Notes: generated by a model not told the origin, from the sequence alone. Counted from the stretch's first letter, positions 1-8,595 are shown. The stretch: 37,716 nucleotides of DNA from Rothia koreensis (GCF_004136575.1 NZ_NOIQ01000021.1:1-37716); one strand, 5' to 3'. Made by a program: numbers and translations.

Positions 1-8
1 GGGGTGAT

Positions 9-1391
9 CTAGGGGCGATGGGCGGTGGCGGCCTCGTCGTCGACCGCGGGTGGGTTCTCCCCCAAGGGTATCGATCCGTAGAGCGTGGTCGGGCCGCCCA
101 GGGGCGAAACCAGTCGGACGCTTCCGTCCATGGTCTGCACACGCTCGTTCAGGCCCGAGATCCCGCCGCCCGCGCTGGAGTCGGCACCACCCTGGCCGTT
201 GTCCGTGATTTCGATGGTGAAGACGTTGTTTTCGGTGTAGGCGGTGATCCAGATGGTGTTCGCGGTCGAATGCTTGAGGGCGTTGGTCACGGCCTCGCTC
301 GCGATGTAGTACGCGGTGCGTTGGATATCCTTCGGCAGCCGGTCTTCGGCCCGGTAGACGAGCTCCACCGGAAGCATCGAGTGCGTCGCGAGCTCCTCGA
401 GGGCTGCCCTCAGGCCGTGGTCCTCCAAGACGGCAGGGTAGATTCCTCGAACCGTGTTCCGCAGCGTCTGCAGGGCGTGGTCCATCTGCTCCTGGGCTCG
501 GGAGACCTCGTGCCGGGCGGCGTCGACGTCGATCCCCTGCCTTTCGAGGGATTGGAGCTCGAACTCGGCCATTCCGAGTCTCAGAGTCAGGTTCACGAGT
601 TCCTGTTGGACGCCATCGTGCAGGTCCCGTTCGATGCGTCGTCTTTCCGACTCGAAGGAGTCCATGATGCGGGCCCGGGACGAGGTGAGCTGCCGGACCT
701 GCCGTTCGATCTCCTCGGGCCGGGGGCTCAGGAGGGTCTTCGAGACGGACCCGGTGGTCGCGGCGACCAGCCCGTTGGTGTAGGCGAAGACGATGATCGC
801 CACGACGGCGATGAGCGGGAATTTCCACCAGTCCTCGGGCGTGATGTCGCCGTGGACGACGAGACGGAGGAACGAGAAGACGCCAGGAACCTCGCCCCTC
901 GACAACGTTCTGTCGAGGGAGCCGGTCAAGAACCACAGACCGGCCATGCTCGCCAGGGTGAAAGCTTCGAAGATCAGCAGGATCGTCGAAAAGATCCCGA
1001 AGACCCCGGCGACCACGAGGGCCAGCACATTGCGCCAGGAGGCCGGCTCCCGGTACCTGGTCCTGACCCACTCCATGAACGGCTTGAGCGGCATGCTCAC
1101 ATTGGCCTGGGGAACCTCCGGGAAGCCCAGCATCCACAGTCGGCCGCGCTCGATGTATCCGAACCACAGCCCGATGATGGGAAGGAGCGCGAGGGCCAGC
1201 ACAGGGAACCCGAAGAAGGTGATGCTCAGGAAGGAATCATTCGTCGAGACGAGACCGACGAGCGTGAATGCGGCCACCATCGCGACGAGGAACATCATGG
1301 GTTGGAGAAGGAGTGCGCACAGGGCAACCCACGGGCCCGAAGAGACGAGGTACCAAGGGCTCGTCAGCTTGCGCCACATCGATGCTTTCAT
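9..1391 (-). CDS. Sensor histidine kinase, HisKA_3 (NarL/LiaS-type) class
   Basis: A 460-residue membrane histidine kinase. The first ~215 residues hold several hydrophobic segments in two paired blocks (about 19-80 and 120-212), as in the actinobacterial membrane 'Sensor' domain. The phosphoacceptor box ERRRIERDLHDGVQQ places His at about residue 258. The ATPase domain has an N box (EAVTNALKHS) and a G box (DNGQGG, then GGGISGLNERV). Kinases of this class phosphorylate a NarL/LuxR-type response regulator. None is in the window, and because the gene ends 9 bases from the left edge on the minus strand, the partner probably lies just beyond it. The ATG at 1391 has GAGAGGAA upstream; an ATG four codons later is also possible. 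The signal sensed is unknown; this class often responds to envelope stress. Confidence 0.93.
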   Translation of the reverse strand: MKASMWRKLTSPWYLVSSGPWVALCALLLQPMMFLVAMVAAFTLVGLVSTNDSFLSITFFGFPVLALALLPIIGLWFGYIERGRLWMLGFPEVPQANVSMPLKPFMEWVRTRYREPASWRNVLALVVAGVFGIFSTILLIFEAFTLASMAGLWFLTGSLDRTLSRGEVPGVFSFLRLVVHGDITPEDWWKFPLIAVVAIIVFAYTNGLVAATTGSVSKTLLSPRPEEIERQVRQLTSSRARIMDSFESERRRIERDLHDGVQQELVNLTLRLGMAEFELQSLERQGIDVDAARHEVSRAQEQMDHALQTLRNTVRGIYPAVLEDHGLRAALEELATHSMLPVELVYRAEDRLPKDIQRTAYYIASEAVTNALKHSTANTIWITAYTENNVFTIEITDNGQGGADSSAGGGISGLNERVQTMDGSVRLVSPLGGPTTLYGSIPLGENPPAVDDEAATAHRP

Positions 1392-1591
1392 GGTTCCTCT
1401 CGTTGACGTCCGTCGCTCGTGCGGGAGACGTTACCCTGTTCGTCGCGTGCGGGCCGACCCTGGAAGTGCCCGATGACTTGGTGGGCGAGGATGCTTTGGT
1501 CGAGACGGATTCGCCGGCACCAGCGGGAGCGGGCTCTTCTGAGGGTCGGCCGGACGCTGCATATTCATGGTCTCGCACACCCGTGCCGGGA

Positions 1592-2602
1592 TCAGTGGGG
1601 AACGCTCTGAGCCCGGGGTAGAGCTGGCTCTACCCCCGTCGAATCCGGAGCGGACAACGGCTCGGTCCCGGATGCCCGACGCGTGCCGACTCGAGTGCCC
1701 AGGCCGAAGAAATCCGCAATGACATCGGCGGCCACGAAGGCTCGCGTGCCGGGCCCGAGACTCGCGACGACGTCGTGCGGTGCAGGAACCACGTGCCCCA
1801 TGCCGTGCACCGTCCACAGGTGCACCGGTTCTTTGCCTCGCTCGGACCATTCGGACACGACGACGTCGCGGTGGGGTCGGGTCTCGGACGGGGCGGTGCT
1901 GGTCCCGTTGCGCTCGGCGAAGTAGCCGGCGGATTCCGGCGCCGACAGGACGGCGCCGCGGGATTGCTTGCCCCAGAGGGATGCCTGGCCTCCGTCGTAG
2001 GGGGCCAGGGGATCCGCCGTGCCGTGGATCGCGAGCAGGCGAACGGGTTTCGGAATAGTCGGCAACCCGTCCGCGAGCAAGAAATTCTCCGGGGTGGGCT
2101 GGGTCGCTGCGATCGTCGCCGCGCCCGACAAGAGCTTGGGCGCCTCATGGATCAGCCGGAGGACCATGTGGCCGCCATTGGAATACCCGACGGCGAAGAC
2201 CCTGGCCGGATCGATGCCGTGCGTCTGTCGGAGCCGTCTGATGGTGGCCGCGGCGAAGGCGACGTCGTCGATCCCGAGTTCACGGGACCGGAAGTCCGCG
2301 CGCACGCGGGAATCGTTGAAGTGACGCTCGAAGCCGTCCAAGTATGCCATCACGGTTCCGGTGCGGGCAGCGACGTCGTCGAAGGTTCCGGCGGTGAATT
2401 TGCGGAAGACCCGGGAATTCTGCTGCGACCCGTGGAAAAGGAGCACGAGCGGTGCGTTCTCCTCCACATGACTCGGTGCCACGACGGTCAGGGTGCGCTC
2501 GCGCCCCTGGGGCTCGATCGACTCTCGGCTCACGGTCAGGCAAGTGTTCACCGCATCATCGTACGTTCGGCGCACCCGGGACGTGAAAGCTCGCGTCATC
2601 AC
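1592..2602 (-). CDS. Alpha/beta-hydrolase esterase of the PHB-depolymerase / LpqC-like family
   Basis: A 336-residue hydrolase. It shows an oxyanion-region HGS (LLFHGSQQNS, about 55-64), a nucleophile elbow GYSNGG with Ser at about 141, an acid residue in HGTADPLAPY, and a catalytic-His region VHGMGHVVP. This is the pattern of the PHB-depolymerase/feruloyl-esterase-like family that includes mycobacterial LpqC. I see no clear signal peptide, so it may be cytoplasmic, or the true start may differ. The GTG at 2602 and the ATG at 2599 are adjacent and neither has a strong ribosome-binding site. The last ~30 residues are low-complexity and outside the fold. It follows the VOC gene by 39 bases, so the two are probably co-transcribed. 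The substrate is not deducible. Confidence 0.85.
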   Translation of the reverse strand: MMTRAFTSRVRRTYDDAVNTCLTVSRESIEPQGRERTLTVVAPSHVEENAPLVLLFHGSQQNSRVFRKFTAGTFDDVAARTGTVMAYLDGFERHFNDSRVRADFRSRELGIDDVAFAAATIRRLRQTHGIDPARVFAVGYSNGGHMVLRLIHEAPKLLSGAATIAATQPTPENFLLADGLPTIPKPVRLLAIHGTADPLAPYDGGQASLWGKQSRGAVLSAPESAGYFAERNGTSTAPSETRPHRDVVVSEWSERGKEPVHLWTVHGMGHVVPAPHDVVASLGPGTRAFVAADVIADFFGLGTRVGTRRASGTEPLSAPDSTGVEPALPRAQSVPH

Positions 2603-2641
2603 CGAGTCACGCCGGTGCGCGTTCGTCTGCCGACCGAAGCG

Positions 2642-3037
2642 TCAGGGCCTGGTGCCGAAGATCCGGATTTCGATGCCGTCCGGGTCGTGGAGAAGAAGCA
2701 CGTTGCCGTTGGGGGTCGCATCGGGGACACCGTGGCCCAGACGTTCCAGATGGTCCTTCCATGCCTCGAGCTCCTCCTGGTCCGGAACATACAGGGAGAG
2801 CGGGTCGAATCCGTGGATCCCTCGGGCGGCCTGCGGGTTCTGGCGGAGGGCGATCGAGAGGAAGGCTTCGCCCTCTGGGGAGGACAGCGTCCCGGCGAGA
2901 CCGGGCACCACGCCGTCGTCCCGGAAATCCCGCTGGACCCTCAGGCCCAGCACCGATTCGTACCAGCGACGACTGCGCTCTATATCGGTCACGGGAATCT
3001 TCACGTGGTGGATTCCGGACAGTGCTGGGGTGTTCAT
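2642..3037 (-). CDS. VOC-family (glyoxalase/dioxygenase-like) protein
   Basis: A single-chain 131-residue vicinal-oxygen-chelate protein. The N-terminal half-motif IHHVKIPVTDIERSRRWYE gives a metal-ligand His near residue 10 and the usual DIERSRRWY helix. The C-terminal half has VLLLHDPDGIEIRIF, whose Glu is the expected second-module ligand. Both halves of the paired beta-alpha-beta-beta-beta fold are present and the length is normal for a dimeric member. The ATG at 3037 has GAGGAG nine bases upstream. VOC proteins include glyoxalases, ring-cleaving dioxygenases and antibiotic-resistance proteins, and nothing here separates them. It sits upstream of the esterase in the same direction. Confidence 0.88.
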   Translation of the reverse strand: MNTPALSGIHHVKIPVTDIERSRRWYESVLGLRVQRDFRDDGVVPGLAGTLSSPEGEAFLSIALRQNPQAARGIHGFDPLSLYVPDQEELEAWKDHLERLGHGVPDATPNGNVLLLHDPDGIEIRIFGTRP

Positions 3038-3146
3038 ACGACTCGACTCCTCGCGCGTGGATCGTGACCACAGGCTACTGCGGACGCCGGGTCGACGACA
3101 GGGGTCGGGGAGTCCCCGGGCCCCTGTCGCCGTACGGTCCCCGTGA

Positions 3147-3815
3147 TCAGCCGTTCAGGAGATCCTCGAAAGGGGTGACCTTGAGCGGGGGAAGCCCGTT
3201 GCCTCCGGCGAGGGAAGGCGACGCCGGTTCCGGTTCCGCCGTCACCGGGTCGCTCTCGCCCGGGTGTTCGCCGCCGAGCTTCCACGCGATGCGGTCCGCC
3301 AGCTCGGCTCCCGCCCGGTCGATGCGATGCTGCAACGAGTCGTCCGCGCCGAAGTCGTCGGTGGCGGCAAAAACACCAGTGGGAACGACGTCGGCGTGCA
3401 GGTACGCGAAGAGAGGCCGCAAGGAACTCTCGATCACGAGGGAGTGCCGGGCGGTGCCGCCCGTGGCCGCGACGATCGTGGGGACGCCGACCAGGTCGTC
3501 GTCGTCCGTCAGGTCCCAGAAGGACTTGAACAGCCCGGTGTACCCGGCCTTGAATGTCGGCGTCACCGCGATCAGGGCGTCCGCGGATCGGACGGTGTCC
3601 AGTGCACGGCCTACCTCCCCCGAGGGGAAGCCCATGGTCATGTAGTCCGCGATCCCGTGCGCCAGGCTACGCAGGGAAACGGTTTCGACCTCGACTTCAT
3701 GGGCTTCACTCCTGAGCCGAGCGAGCACCGAATCCGCGATCCTCTCACCCAGAAGGGCGGTCGACGACGGCTCGGACAGACCGGCCGTCACGACGACCAG
3801 CGTGGCCTTACGCAT
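3147..3815 (-). CDS. NAD(P)H-dependent FMN reductase (CE1759-like)
   Basis: A 222-residue flavodoxin-fold reductase. It begins with a beta strand and phosphate-binding loop (TLVVVTAGLSEPSST), followed by the flavin-contacting TPTFKAGYTGLFKSFWD segment (about 85-101) and a conserved ATGGTARHS loop. The ATG at 3815 is preceded by AGGAAGGAGA at good spacing. The frame stays open further upstream, but only across the neighbouring gene's coding sequence. The start overlaps the stop of the LLM monooxygenase gene by eight bases, so the two are translationally coupled. Such pairs form two-component systems in which the reductase supplies reduced FMN to the monooxygenase. The ~45-residue C-terminal tail is rich in Pro, Ser and Gly and lies outside the core fold. 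Confidence 0.9.
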   Translation of the reverse strand: MRKATLVVVTAGLSEPSSTALLGERIADSVLARLRSEAHEVEVETVSLRSLAHGIADYMTMGFPSGEVGRALDTVRSADALIAVTPTFKAGYTGLFKSFWDLTDDDDLVGVPTIVAATGGTARHSLVIESSLRPLFAYLHADVVPTGVFAATDDFGADDSLQHRIDRAGAELADRIAWKLGGEHPGESDPVTAEPEPASPSLAGGNGLPPLKVTPFEDLLNG

Positions 3816-4908
3816 GATGTTCTCCTTCCTGGACCGTGCGGGCCTCGGCGACGCGCGGATGCACCGGGGCCTCCGGGACCTCGGGGTTGTGCGAGGCCGC
3901 GTACTCCTTGCGGAGCTCCGGCAGAACCTGCTCGCCGAACATGTCCAACTGCTCAAGAACCGTCTTGAGCGGCAGGCCGGCGTGGTCGACCAGGAACAGC
4001 TGACGCTGGTAATCACCCGCGTACTCCCGGAACGACAAGGTCTTCTCCAGAACCTCCTGCGGCGAACCCACGGTCAACGGGGTCTGGTCCGTGAACTCCT
4101 CCAGGGTGGGGCCGTGGCCGTAGACCGGTGCGTTGTCGAAGTACGGACGGAACTCCCGCCACGCATCCTGCGTCTTCTGGCGCATGAAGAACTGGCCACC
4201 CAGGCCGACGATCGCCTGTTCGGCCTTGCCGTGGCCGTAATGCTCATAGCGCTCGCGGTACAGATTGATCATCTGGGCCGTGTGTTCCTTGTTCCAGAAA
4301 ATGTTGTTGTGGAAGAAGCCGTCGCCGTAGTACGCCGCTTGTTCCGCGATCTCCGGCGTACGGATGGACCCGTGCCACACGAACGGTGCGACGCCGTCGA
4401 GCGGCCGAGGAGTAGAAGTGAACGACTGCAACGGGGTACGGAACTTGCCCTGCCAGTTCACGACGTCCTCGTTCCACAGGCGGTGCAGCAGGTTGTAGTT
4501 CTCCACCGCGAGGTTCACGCCCTGTCGGATGTCCTTGCCGAACCACGGGTAGACCGGGCCCGTGTTCCCGCGCCCGAGCATGAGATCCACCCGCCCCTCC
4601 GCAAGGTGCTGGACGTACGAGTAGTCCTCGGCCAGACGCACCGGGTCCATCGTGGTGATCAGGGTGGTCGACGTCGAGAGGATCAGGTTCTCGGTCTGCG
4701 CCGCGAGGTAGGCCATGAGCGTGGGCGGATTCCCCGGGGCCACAAACGGCGGATTGTGGTGCTGGCCGGTCGCAAACACGTCCAGACCGATGTCCTCGGC
4801 CTTCTTGGCAATTTCGACGGTGGCCTTGATGCGCTCGTGCTCCGTGGGAGTGGTGCCGGTGGTGGGGTCCTGGGTGACGTCCCCGATCGTCATGATTCCG
4901 AGTTGCAA
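3808..4908 (-). CDS. LLM-class flavin-dependent monooxygenase (CE1758-like)
   Basis: A 366-residue TIM-barrel, bacterial-luciferase-like oxygenase. Diagnostic stretches are the N-terminal strand MQLGIMTIGDV, FATGQHHNPPFVAPGNPPTL, the STTLITTMDPVRLAEDY segment, the flavin-phosphate region EGRVDLMLGRGNTGP, and VWHGSIRTPEIAEQAAYYGDG. It uses reduced FMN and oxygen to oxidise a substrate that is not predictable here; desulfonation, ring hydroxylation and Baeyer-Villiger chemistry are all known in the class. The start is TTG at 4908, chosen because AGGAGG lies five bases upstream and the N-terminal strand begins there. It is the first gene of a two-gene operon with the FMN reductase. Upstream lies the repeat-rich intergenic region. 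Confidence 0.93.
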   Translation of the reverse strand: MQLGIMTIGDVTQDPTTGTTPTEHERIKATVEIAKKAEDIGLDVFATGQHHNPPFVAPGNPPTLMAYLAAQTENLILSTSTTLITTMDPVRLAEDYSYVQHLAEGRVDLMLGRGNTGPVYPWFGKDIRQGVNLAVENYNLLHRLWNEDVVNWQGKFRTPLQSFTSTPRPLDGVAPFVWHGSIRTPEIAEQAAYYGDGFFHNNIFWNKEHTAQMINLYRERYEHYGHGKAEQAIVGLGGQFFMRQKTQDAWREFRPYFDNAPVYGHGPTLEEFTDQTPLTVGSPQEVLEKTLSFREYAGDYQRQLFLVDHAGLPLKTVLEQLDMFGEQVLPELRKEYAASHNPEVPEAPVHPRVAEARTVQEGEHHA

Positions 4909-5046
4909 GGTGACCTCCTGCTGACTGGTTCGGGGCCGGCGCCGTCGGCGTGACCCGTGGGGGTTTTGGGTGAATCATCCTGCACAACACGGTTCCACTT
5001 CCGCTTATTCCCGGCAAAAAATATTTGAATCGTAAAGCAAGTTTGA

Positions 5047-5131
5047 GGGGTGGGTGTGCGGCTTGGGGGTGTCGGCTGGGTGTGTGCGGCTTGGGGTGTG
5101 GCGGCTGGGTGTGTGCGGCTTGGGGTGTGGT
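5047..5131. repeat. 29-bp G/T-rich tandem repeat, about 2.9 copies
   Basis: The unit GGCTGGGTGTGTGCGGCTTG plus GGGTGTGGC occurs almost exactly at 5074 and 5103, with a degenerate copy before 5074. It directly abuts the first 30-bp-phased element at 5135. The strand bias (almost no A or C on the plus strand) is marked. I see no coding signal. Confidence 0.8.
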
Positions 5132-5134
5132 GGC

Positions 5135-5311
5135 CGAGGTGGCAATCTCGTGCGGATTCAGCGCCGAGGTGGCAGAATCGTGCGGTTTTTGGCGGGTTTT
5201 TGTCCCAAAACTGCCACCTCGCTACTGGGAACGCACGGGATTGCCACCTCGGCGCTGGGAGCGCACGGGATTGCCACCTCGCGGCGGGGAACGCACGGGA
5301 TTGCCACCTCG
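5135..5311. repeat. 30-bp-phased inverted repeat array, copy A
   Basis: The decamer CGAGGTGGCA occurs at 5135 and 5165. Its reverse complement TGCCACCTCG occurs at 5212, 5242, 5272 and 5302. Within each orientation the spacing is exactly 30 bp. Reverse units share the preceding GCACGGGAT. The two forward and four reverse copies face each other across a ~37-bp spacer, so the whole could fold into a large cruciform or bind a protein array. The same decamers form copy B at 8134-8595. The region lies between the LLM and DCC genes, and no gene is supported from 4909 to 5387. Confidence 0.92.
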
Positions 5312-5387
5312 GCCGTGCTGGGCGGCCGTGCTGGGCGGCCGACGACGCGGCCGGCGAGGCGTGCGTACGAGACGTACCCGGCCGCGT

Positions 5388-5777
5388 CTACCCTCCGACG
5401 CCGCAGGATCCCCCGCCGAACCGCCACCGGTTCGAGGAGAACCACGCGTAGACCCACCGGGCCCCGACCGAGGCCACGGGGGCCAGAATCAGCCGACCCG
5501 CGAGCCTGTCGACCCGATGCGGCGAGGCAAGAAGGGCTTTTCCGATCGACTCGTGTCCCCAGAACTTCCTCGCCCCGGGGACGAGCTTTCCTTCGGGCGG
5601 TCGCGGGCCCTCCGCATAGACGGCTTCGTCGAGAAATCTCTCGCACTCGCCATCCGTGAGTTCTTCCTGGACCCGGGAGAAGGGGACGACGTCGAGGCGG
5701 TCGCGGGTTCGGCGATCCAGGAATCTGGCCGCCGGAACGCAGGGCCCGCAGGCGTCGTCGTACACGAATGTTCGCAT
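5388..5777 (-). CDS. DCC-family (DUF393) thiol-disulfide oxidoreductase-like protein
   Basis: A 129-residue protein starting MRTFVYDDACGPC. The two cysteines (CGPC, about residues 10-13) after an N-terminal beta strand and Asp-Asp mark the DUF393/DCC family, a predicted thioredoxin-like group. The C-terminal half (GHESIGKALLA, then RLILAPVASVGARWVYAWFSSNRWRFGG) matches the family's usual ending. The ATG at 5777 is chosen because the family strand begins there. GGGAGGG lies 13 bases upstream, which is a long spacing. The gene lies 34 bases after the EamA exporter gene in the same direction. The redox partner is unknown. Confidence 0.85.
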   Translation of the reverse strand: MRTFVYDDACGPCVPAARFLDRRTRDRLDVVPFSRVQEELTDGECERFLDEAVYAEGPRPPEGKLVPGARKFWGHESIGKALLASPHRVDRLAGRLILAPVASVGARWVYAWFSSNRWRFGGGSCGVGG

Positions 5778-5811
5778 GAGCCGACCATAGCCCTCCCGGG
5801 CGAGTCGTGTC

Positions 5812-6840
5812 TCACCCCGTGGGGACCTGCTCCCGGTTCTCCCTCTCATCCGACCGCTGGGCCTTCCGACCTCGACGACGTGCCGAGCCCGGACGTCGGA
5901 CCTTGGTCGCGGACAGAGTGGTGCCCATCGACGCGAGAATCACCAGCGCGATGGCGAGCAACCGGAGCGGACCGACCACCTGATGCAGCAGAAGGAAACC
6001 GAACAGGGCGGCGAAAGCGGGCTCGAGGCTCAGGAGAATGCTGAAGGTCGCATTCGGCAGGCGCCGCAACGCCTTGAGCTCGAGAGTGTACGGAATGACC
6101 GAGGACATCAGCCCCACCACGGCCCCCATCACCAGGAGTTTCGGGTCGGAGAACGCATGGACCGCGGAGGGTCCACCGACTGGGGCAAGAACCACGGCCG
6201 CGACCGCCATCGCGACGGCGAGACCGCCGGTGCCGGGGACCGTGCGCCCGACCTGGGCACTCGTCAGGACGTAGACGGCCCAGAATGCGCCCGCGATGAG
6301 CACGCAGACCACGCCGAGGGGATCCAGAGCGGCACTCGCGGTCGTCACGCTCTCGACGCCGAGCACGGCCATCCCGGCCAGGGCGAGCAGCACCCACAGG
6401 AAATCCACGATCCTGCGGGAGAGGATGGCGGCCAGCGCCAAGGGGCCCAGGAACTCGATGGCCACACCCGCCCCGAGCGGGATACGCGCGATTCCCGCGT
6501 AGAAGAAGCCGTTCATGCCGGCCAGAGCGAGTCCGAAAAGGACGACGGAACGCCACTGCTTGCCGGTCCACCCGGCAACCCGAGGCCGCGTGATGACCAG
6601 AAGAATGACCGCCGCAAACAGCATCCGCAACGAGGTGACGCCCCAGGGGCCGAGATGCGGGAACAGCGACGTCGCGATCGAGGCACCCAGCTGGAGCGAC
6701 GTGCAGGAACCGATGACGAACAGGATCCCGGGGGCCATGCTCCGGGGAGAGTCCGACCCCGGGCTCACGGTGGGTATCGAGCCGGTGGTCACGACGGCCG
6801 GAGTCACACCTGTTGCGGGTCCGGTGCTCATGGTGTTCAC
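5812..6840 (-). CDS. EamA/DMT-family exporter (RhtA-like)
   Basis: A 342-residue membrane protein with about ten hydrophobic helices in two homologous EamA halves. The ends are polar: an N-terminal ~35 residues rich in Thr, Ser and Pro, and a basic C-terminal tail. Segments such as LRMLFAAVILLVITRPR, GMNGFFYAGIARIPLGAGVAIEFLGPL and SSVIPYTLELKALRRLP are typical of the RhtA threonine/homoserine-exporter branch. The start is GTG at 6840, preceded by AGGAGGT at correct spacing. It is divergent from a LysR regulator across ~300 bp, a common arrangement for a regulator of its own exporter. The likely cargo is an amino acid or similar metabolite. Confidence 0.9.
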   Translation of the reverse strand: MNTMSTGPATGVTPAVVTTGSIPTVSPGSDSPRSMAPGILFVIGSCTSLQLGASIATSLFPHLGPWGVTSLRMLFAAVILLVITRPRVAGWTGKQWRSVVLFGLALAGMNGFFYAGIARIPLGAGVAIEFLGPLALAAILSRRIVDFLWVLLALAGMAVLGVESVTTASAALDPLGVVCVLIAGAFWAVYVLTSAQVGRTVPGTGGLAVAMAVAAVVLAPVGGPSAVHAFSDPKLLVMGAVVGLMSSVIPYTLELKALRRLPNATFSILLSLEPAFAALFGFLLLHQVVGPLRLLAIALVILASMGTTLSATKVRRPGSARRRGRKAQRSDERENREQVPTG

Positions 6841-7139
6841 GGGTCACCTCCTGAAGGAACGAATCTGATGACGTCGCCCTGATCCCCGGAACAACACGGG
6901 AGGGGCAGGTATTAAGCATGGGCTTTCAGAGAATGGGTAGTCTAGCGAATGTATCTAACTCCAAAAGGTAAGAAAAAATAATCATCGGGCGGAACCGGCG
7001 AACGACGTCGGCTGCCGAGGTGACCGCCGACGTGACCGCCGACGCCGGGCACCCCCACTCACCAACAGCCCGTACTGACGAGATCCCGGAATATCCGGGG
7101 AAACGACTGGCGCCCGTGGATCCCGGGAGGAAGAAAACT
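6841..7139. promoter_or_regulatory. Divergent promoter region, exporter / LysR
   Basis: A 299-bp gap between divergent genes. Its centre (about 6905-6990) is clearly richer in A+T than the flanks and probably holds both promoters and the LysR site. I could not identify a convincing T-N11-A palindrome or -35/-10 pair, so this is positional inference. Confidence 0.4.
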
Positions 7140-8069
7140 GTGCTCAATCTTCAGCGGCTCCGTATGCTTCGCGAGGTCCAACGCATGGGGACGTTGGCGA
7201 AGGTCGCGCGGTCGATGGCGTACACGCCGTCGGCCGTGTCCCAACAGTTGGCTCTTTTGGAGAGGGAGGCCGGCGTCGTGCTCCTGGAGCATGTGGGACG
7301 CGGGGTGCGTCTGACTCCCGAGGCGGAGAATCTGGTTCACCACGCGGACGCCATGCTCGCCCGCATGGAGCTTGCCGAGTCGGAACTGGCGGGTTCCCAC
7401 ACCGAGGTGGGAGGGACGTTGCGCATCGGGGCCTTCCAGACCGCGGTCATGACGGTCGCTTCGCGGGCTCTGGACATTCTCGACGAGAGGCACCCGAAGC
7501 TCGCGGTCGACATCACTCAGCGGGAAGTCGGGGAAGCCTACGAAGGACTCCTTGCCCACGAATTCGACGTGATCATCGGAGAGGAATACCCGGGGCTGGC
7601 CGAACCGGTACGGGAAGGGGTCGACAGGACCACCGTGATCAGGGATCCGCTGAACCTGGTCATCCCGGGAGAGGGTCCTCTGGCCGAGACTCCCCGTCGA
7701 TTCAGCGACCTCAAGGACGCGCCCTGGGCGATGGACCCCGCGGACCAGCCGACGGGTCAGTGGGCACGGGGAATCTGCCGCAGCGCCGGATTCGAGCCGA
7801 GGGTCCGATTCGACACCAGGAACCCCCTCATCCAGGCCCACCTGGTCCGCACGGGGCACGCCGTCGCCCTGATCCCCGCCCTGCTCAACCGGCAGTACCT
7901 GGCCGGAACCCGGCTGATCGGCCTCCCGGGGGACGACCACCGGATGGTCTACACATCGAACCGCACGGGCCGAGCGAGCCACCCCGCCATCCTCGCTTGT
8001 CGGGAGGCGTTCCAGGAAGCCGTCCGGGGAGAAACCGCACCGGAACCCGACCTGCGGCTGACGGAGTAA
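7140..8069 (+). CDS. LysR-family transcriptional regulator
   Basis: A 309-residue LysR protein. The N-terminal winged HTH runs over residues 1-60 (LQRLRMLREVQRMGTLAKVA, then YTPSAVSQQLALLEREAGVVLLEHVGRGVRLT). A linker helix and the two-lobed effector domain follow (GTLRIGAFQTAV, PWAMDPADQPTGQWARGIC, GHAVALIPALL). I chose GTG at 7140 because the family HTH starts right there and GGGAGGAAG lies upstream. The open frame extends 40 codons further, but that part has no family similarity. It most likely controls the divergent EamA exporter. The co-inducer is not predictable. Confidence 0.92.
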   Translation: MLNLQRLRMLREVQRMGTLAKVARSMAYTPSAVSQQLALLEREAGVVLLEHVGRGVRLTPEAENLVHHADAMLARMELAESELAGSHTEVGGTLRIGAFQTAVMTVASRALDILDERHPKLAVDITQREVGEAYEGLLAHEFDVIIGEEYPGLAEPVREGVDRTTVIRDPLNLVIPGEGPLAETPRRFSDLKDAPWAMDPADQPTGQWARGICRSAGFEPRVRFDTRNPLIQAHLVRTGHAVALIPALLNRQYLAGTRLIGLPGDDHRMVYTSNRTGRASHPAILACREAFQEAVRGETAPEPDLRLTE

Positions 8070-8133
8070 CGCCGGGGGGGAGGGAGTTGGCGGCGTGCTT
8101 CTTCCCGGGGGCTGGCGTGCTTCTTCCCGGGGG

Positions 8134-8595
8134 CGAGGTGGCAATGTTGTGCGGTTTTCGTGGCGAGGTGGCAGGTTTGTGCGGATTTCGGCCCGAAAAG
8201 TGCACAAAGTTGCCACTTCGCGGGCGTGGGTGCACAGAACTGCCACTTCGCGGTTCTGGTGTCTGGTTTCCTGCGGCGAGGTGGCAATGTTGTGCGGTTT
8301 TCGTGGCGAGGTGGCAGGTTTGTGCGGATTTTGACCCGAAATGTGCACGAGATTGCCACCTCGCGGGCGTGGGTGCACAAGGTTGCCACTTCGCGGGCGT
8401 GGTGTCTCGTTTCGCGGGGCGAGGTGGCAGTGTTGTGCGGTTTTCGTGGCGAGGTGGCAGGTTTGTGCGGGTTTTGACCCGAAAAGTGCACTAGGTTGCC
8501 ACTTCGCGGGCGTGGGTGCACAAGGTTGCCACTTCGCGGGCGTGGGTGCACGGGGTGCCACCTCGCGGTCGCAGCCGCACAGAACTGCCACCTCG
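8134..8595. repeat. 30-bp-phased inverted repeats in a 143-bp tandem array, copy B
   Basis: CGAGGTGGCA lies at 8134, 8164, 8277, 8307, 8420 and 8450. TGCCAC(C/T)TCG lies at 8211, 8241, 8354, 8384, 8497, 8527, 8556 and 8586. Pairs are 30 bp apart (one is 29). The whole block (two forward, ~37-bp centre, two reverse) repeats three times with an exact 143-bp period, and two extra reverse copies follow. The flanking text is also conserved: TTGTGCGGTTTTCGTGG after the forward decamers, and GTGCACAA before the reverse ones. It occupies the gap after the LysR gene; frames through it are open only because of the repeat. Confidence 0.95.

Noticed and set aside
18-1476. Long plus-strand frames opposite the histidine kinase
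   Set aside because: They are shadows of a high-G+C minus-strand gene with clear domains, and show no protein-like features.
1615-1636. GGGGTAGAGC / GCTCTACCCC hairpin as a terminator
   Set aside because: It lies within the 3' coding part of the esterase, has a two-base loop and lacks a T-run. It may be chance.
5135-8595. CRISPR array
   Set aside because: The spacing is regular, but the conserved part is only ten bases, the copies face both ways, the linkers are themselves repeated, and no cas genes are present.
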